NCBI GenBank assembly: GCA_958439155.1
Contig: CAUBUJ010000111.1
Coordinates: forward strand, 1-5,437
Origin: an uncultured Veillonellaceae bacterium
Lineage (GTDB): Bacteria; Bacillota; Negativicutes; Veillonellales; Dialisteraceae
Direction of reading: 5' to 3'
DNA length: 5,437 bases
The translations under genes and the position numbers were made by a program. The notes beneath the pieces are model-generated. The model was not told the DNA's origin. It did not search any database and worked only from the letters and a program-made list of their open reading frames with translations. Of this stretch, positions 4,412 through 5,437 are shown in pieces (the first letter of the stretch is position 1; every line of letters begins with the position of its first letter).

Positions 4412-4446
4412 AAAAAAGCATGTCCCTTTGCGAGGCATGCTTTTTT
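4412..4446. terminator. Bidirectional terminator between convergent genes
   Basis: AAAAAAGCATG (4412-4422) and CATGCTTTTTT (4436-4446) form an 11-base-pair inverted repeat with a 13-base loop. It gives a hairpin with a U tract on both strands. The plus-strand stop codon is just before it and the minus-strand stop codon (4452-4454) is five bases beyond, so one element serves both genes. Confidence 0.85.
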
Positions 4447-4451
4447 CGCGC

Positions 4452-5390
4452 TTATTTTTCAGATTCTCTGAGAAAGAGCGTCGACCCATGGCGGGAGAGA
4501 TCCGCCCGCATCAGGGGCACATCGTCCCAATGAGACAGGTCCGGCCCTTTCGTGACGATCTGATGGGGATTGGCCGGATCTCCGAGCTGGGCCGCTTTCT
4601 TGATATCTTCGAAGAAGGTGGTCTCCTGGAAGGCGGGAATGTGGTAAAGCTCCCTTCCATAATCATAGAGATTGGGGAAACTGGAAAGGGGCGCCCGGTT
4701 CAGGCCGCATTTCGTGAAGAAGAGCAGGTCATACCGCACGAGGAATACATACAGGCGCAGGTCCGGATCGGTCACATAGTCCCCAAGGAGGAAACGGCGG
4801 CTCCCGAGGCGTTCTTCCAGCTGGTCAAAGGCGTCATAGAAATCGTCGTATGCTTTGTCATACTCCGCCTGGCTGGCGGCGCCGCTCGTTTTATACGGCG
4901 CGGTGAGAATGCGGGCGAGAAGGAAATCATTGACCTCTCCGATTTCCTTGGAAAGATGCTCCGGCGCCAGATCCGGCGCCCCTTCCTTATGGAAAGGTTT
5001 CCATGCCTTCTCCCAATAGCCAAGCATGGCAGCGTGATCGGAATTCACGGTCTTTCCAGTGAGAACGTCTGTCACGGTGGGCACGATCACATCGCCGGCG
5101 AAATCCGGATCCGCCCGGTCGTACGCATCCTTGAGGTCATGAATATGGAGCACCGGGTCCACGCCGCCGTCATGATTGGAAAAATCCCATCCATGGGCTT
5201 CGGTCCAGAGATAATTCACGTCGCTTATGGAAATGAACTGGTCCAGGCCGAGCAGTTTCAGGGCGATCACCTGCCGCTGGGACCAGGGGCAGCTGTGGGA
5301 CCAGATCAGGCGGTACCGCCCCGCCTCAAGAGGAAGTTCCCTGGGACGGCTGCCAAAGGGTGTGTCAAATACGGTTCTTTTTTCTGTCAT
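4452..5390 (-). CDS. Xi-class glutathione transferase / glutathionyl-hydroquinone reductase-like protein
   Basis: A 312-residue cytoplasmic enzyme of the YqjG/ECM4/PcpF family, which uses glutathione and an active-site Cys to reduce glutathionyl-hydroquinones. The N-terminal thioredoxin-like domain carries SCPWSQR (33-39) with C34 as catalytic candidate; the common form is CPWAHR, so the last positions differ. V103-P104 matches the glutathione-binding Val-cisPro and VNSD (115-118) the following acidic site. The helical C-terminal domain contains TDPDLRLYVFLVRYD (207-221), FPNLYDYGRELYHIP (238-252) and a family tail IVTKGPDLSHW (278-288). The length is close to the usual 320-330. Start: AAGGAGA six bases upstream, and a -10 box just before. 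The family is assigned with confidence; the natural thiol substrate in this organism is not known. Confidence 0.88.
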   Translation of the reverse strand: MTEKRTVFDTPFGSRPRELPLEAGRYRLIWSHSCPWSQRQVIALKLLGLDQFISISDVNYLWTEAHGWDFSNHDGGVDPVLHIHDLKDAYDRADPDFAGDVIVPTVTDVLTGKTVNSDHAAMLGYWEKAWKPFHKEGAPDLAPEHLSKEIGEVNDFLLARILTAPYKTSGAASQAEYDKAYDDFYDAFDQLEERLGSRRFLLGDYVTDPDLRLYVFLVRYDLLFFTKCGLNRAPLSSFPNLYDYGRELYHIPAFQETTFFEDIKKAAQLGDPANPHQIVTKGPDLSHWDDVPLMRADLSRHGSTLFLRESEK

Positions 5391-5395
5391 GGTAT

Positions 5396-5402
5396 TCTCC
5401 TT
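5396..5402 (-). promoter_or_regulatory. Ribosome binding site of the GST-like gene
   Basis: AAGGAGA on the minus strand, five bases before the ATG at 5390, supports this start codon. Confidence 0.8.
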
Positions 5403-5425
5403 ATGAAATAAAGGGCTTTGTCTTG

Positions 5426-5434
5426 ATTATAGCA
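5426..5434 (-). promoter_or_regulatory. Extended -10 promoter of the GST-like gene
   Basis: On the minus strand TGCTATAAT is a perfect extended -10 box (TGn plus TATAAT). The -35 region would lie beyond the window end. The leader would be about 30 bases. Confidence 0.65.
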
Positions 5435-5437
5435 CGG

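Noticed and set aside
4428..5411. 327-residue plus-strand frame opposite the GST-like gene
   Set aside because: It is a shadow of the minus-strand gene, has no ribosome binding site, and lacks family features, while the minus frame has a full family signature and expression signals.

Overview
The window looks like part of a chromosome from a mid-to-high-GC anaerobic Firmicute, most plausibly a Negativicute (Dialister, Megasphaera or Selenomonas-like). This is inferred from the strong AAGGAGG-type ribosome binding sites, the TATAAT promoters, the transporter and enzyme families, and intergenic DNA crowded with short dispersed repeats. I could not run a database search, so the genus is a guess.

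Four protein genes are well supported. On the minus strand, an oxalate/formate-antiporter-type MFS transporter (440-1681) and an EamA/DMT-family exporter (2555-3415) are separated by about 870 bases of repeat-rich DNA. On the plus strand, a small soluble protein of unknown function, possibly YbjN-like (3919-4410), has its own promoter and ribosome binding site. It converges on a minus-strand xi-class glutathione transferase / glutathionyl-hydroquinone reductase-like gene (4452-5390), and the two share a bidirectional terminator. Each gene appears to have its own promoter. I see no multi-gene operon and no sign that the four genes form one pathway.

The unusual content is between the genes. The three gene-poor stretches (1-439, 1682-2554, 3416-3918) are built largely from one modular repeat: a G/C-rich hairpin, a short linker that is often A/T-rich, an array of degenerate 7-base units, and a trailer close to ATGACGCAC. 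I count eight copies in both orientations, with two additional arrays attached behind trailers. The arrays come in two sequence classes, one around GTCTRAG and one around GCGCNNT, but use the same 7-base register. A 69-base segment is repeated exactly at 1-69 and 2372-2440, and one copy lies where the EamA gene would need a terminator.

The second unusual feature is the leader of the MFS gene. A promoter candidate lies about 130 bases upstream, and between it and the start codon is a strong intrinsic terminator, a competing hairpin that would prevent the terminator from forming, and a 30-codon upstream reading frame that ends in an ATGA overlap with the transporter start. This arrangement suggests expression controlled by attenuation.
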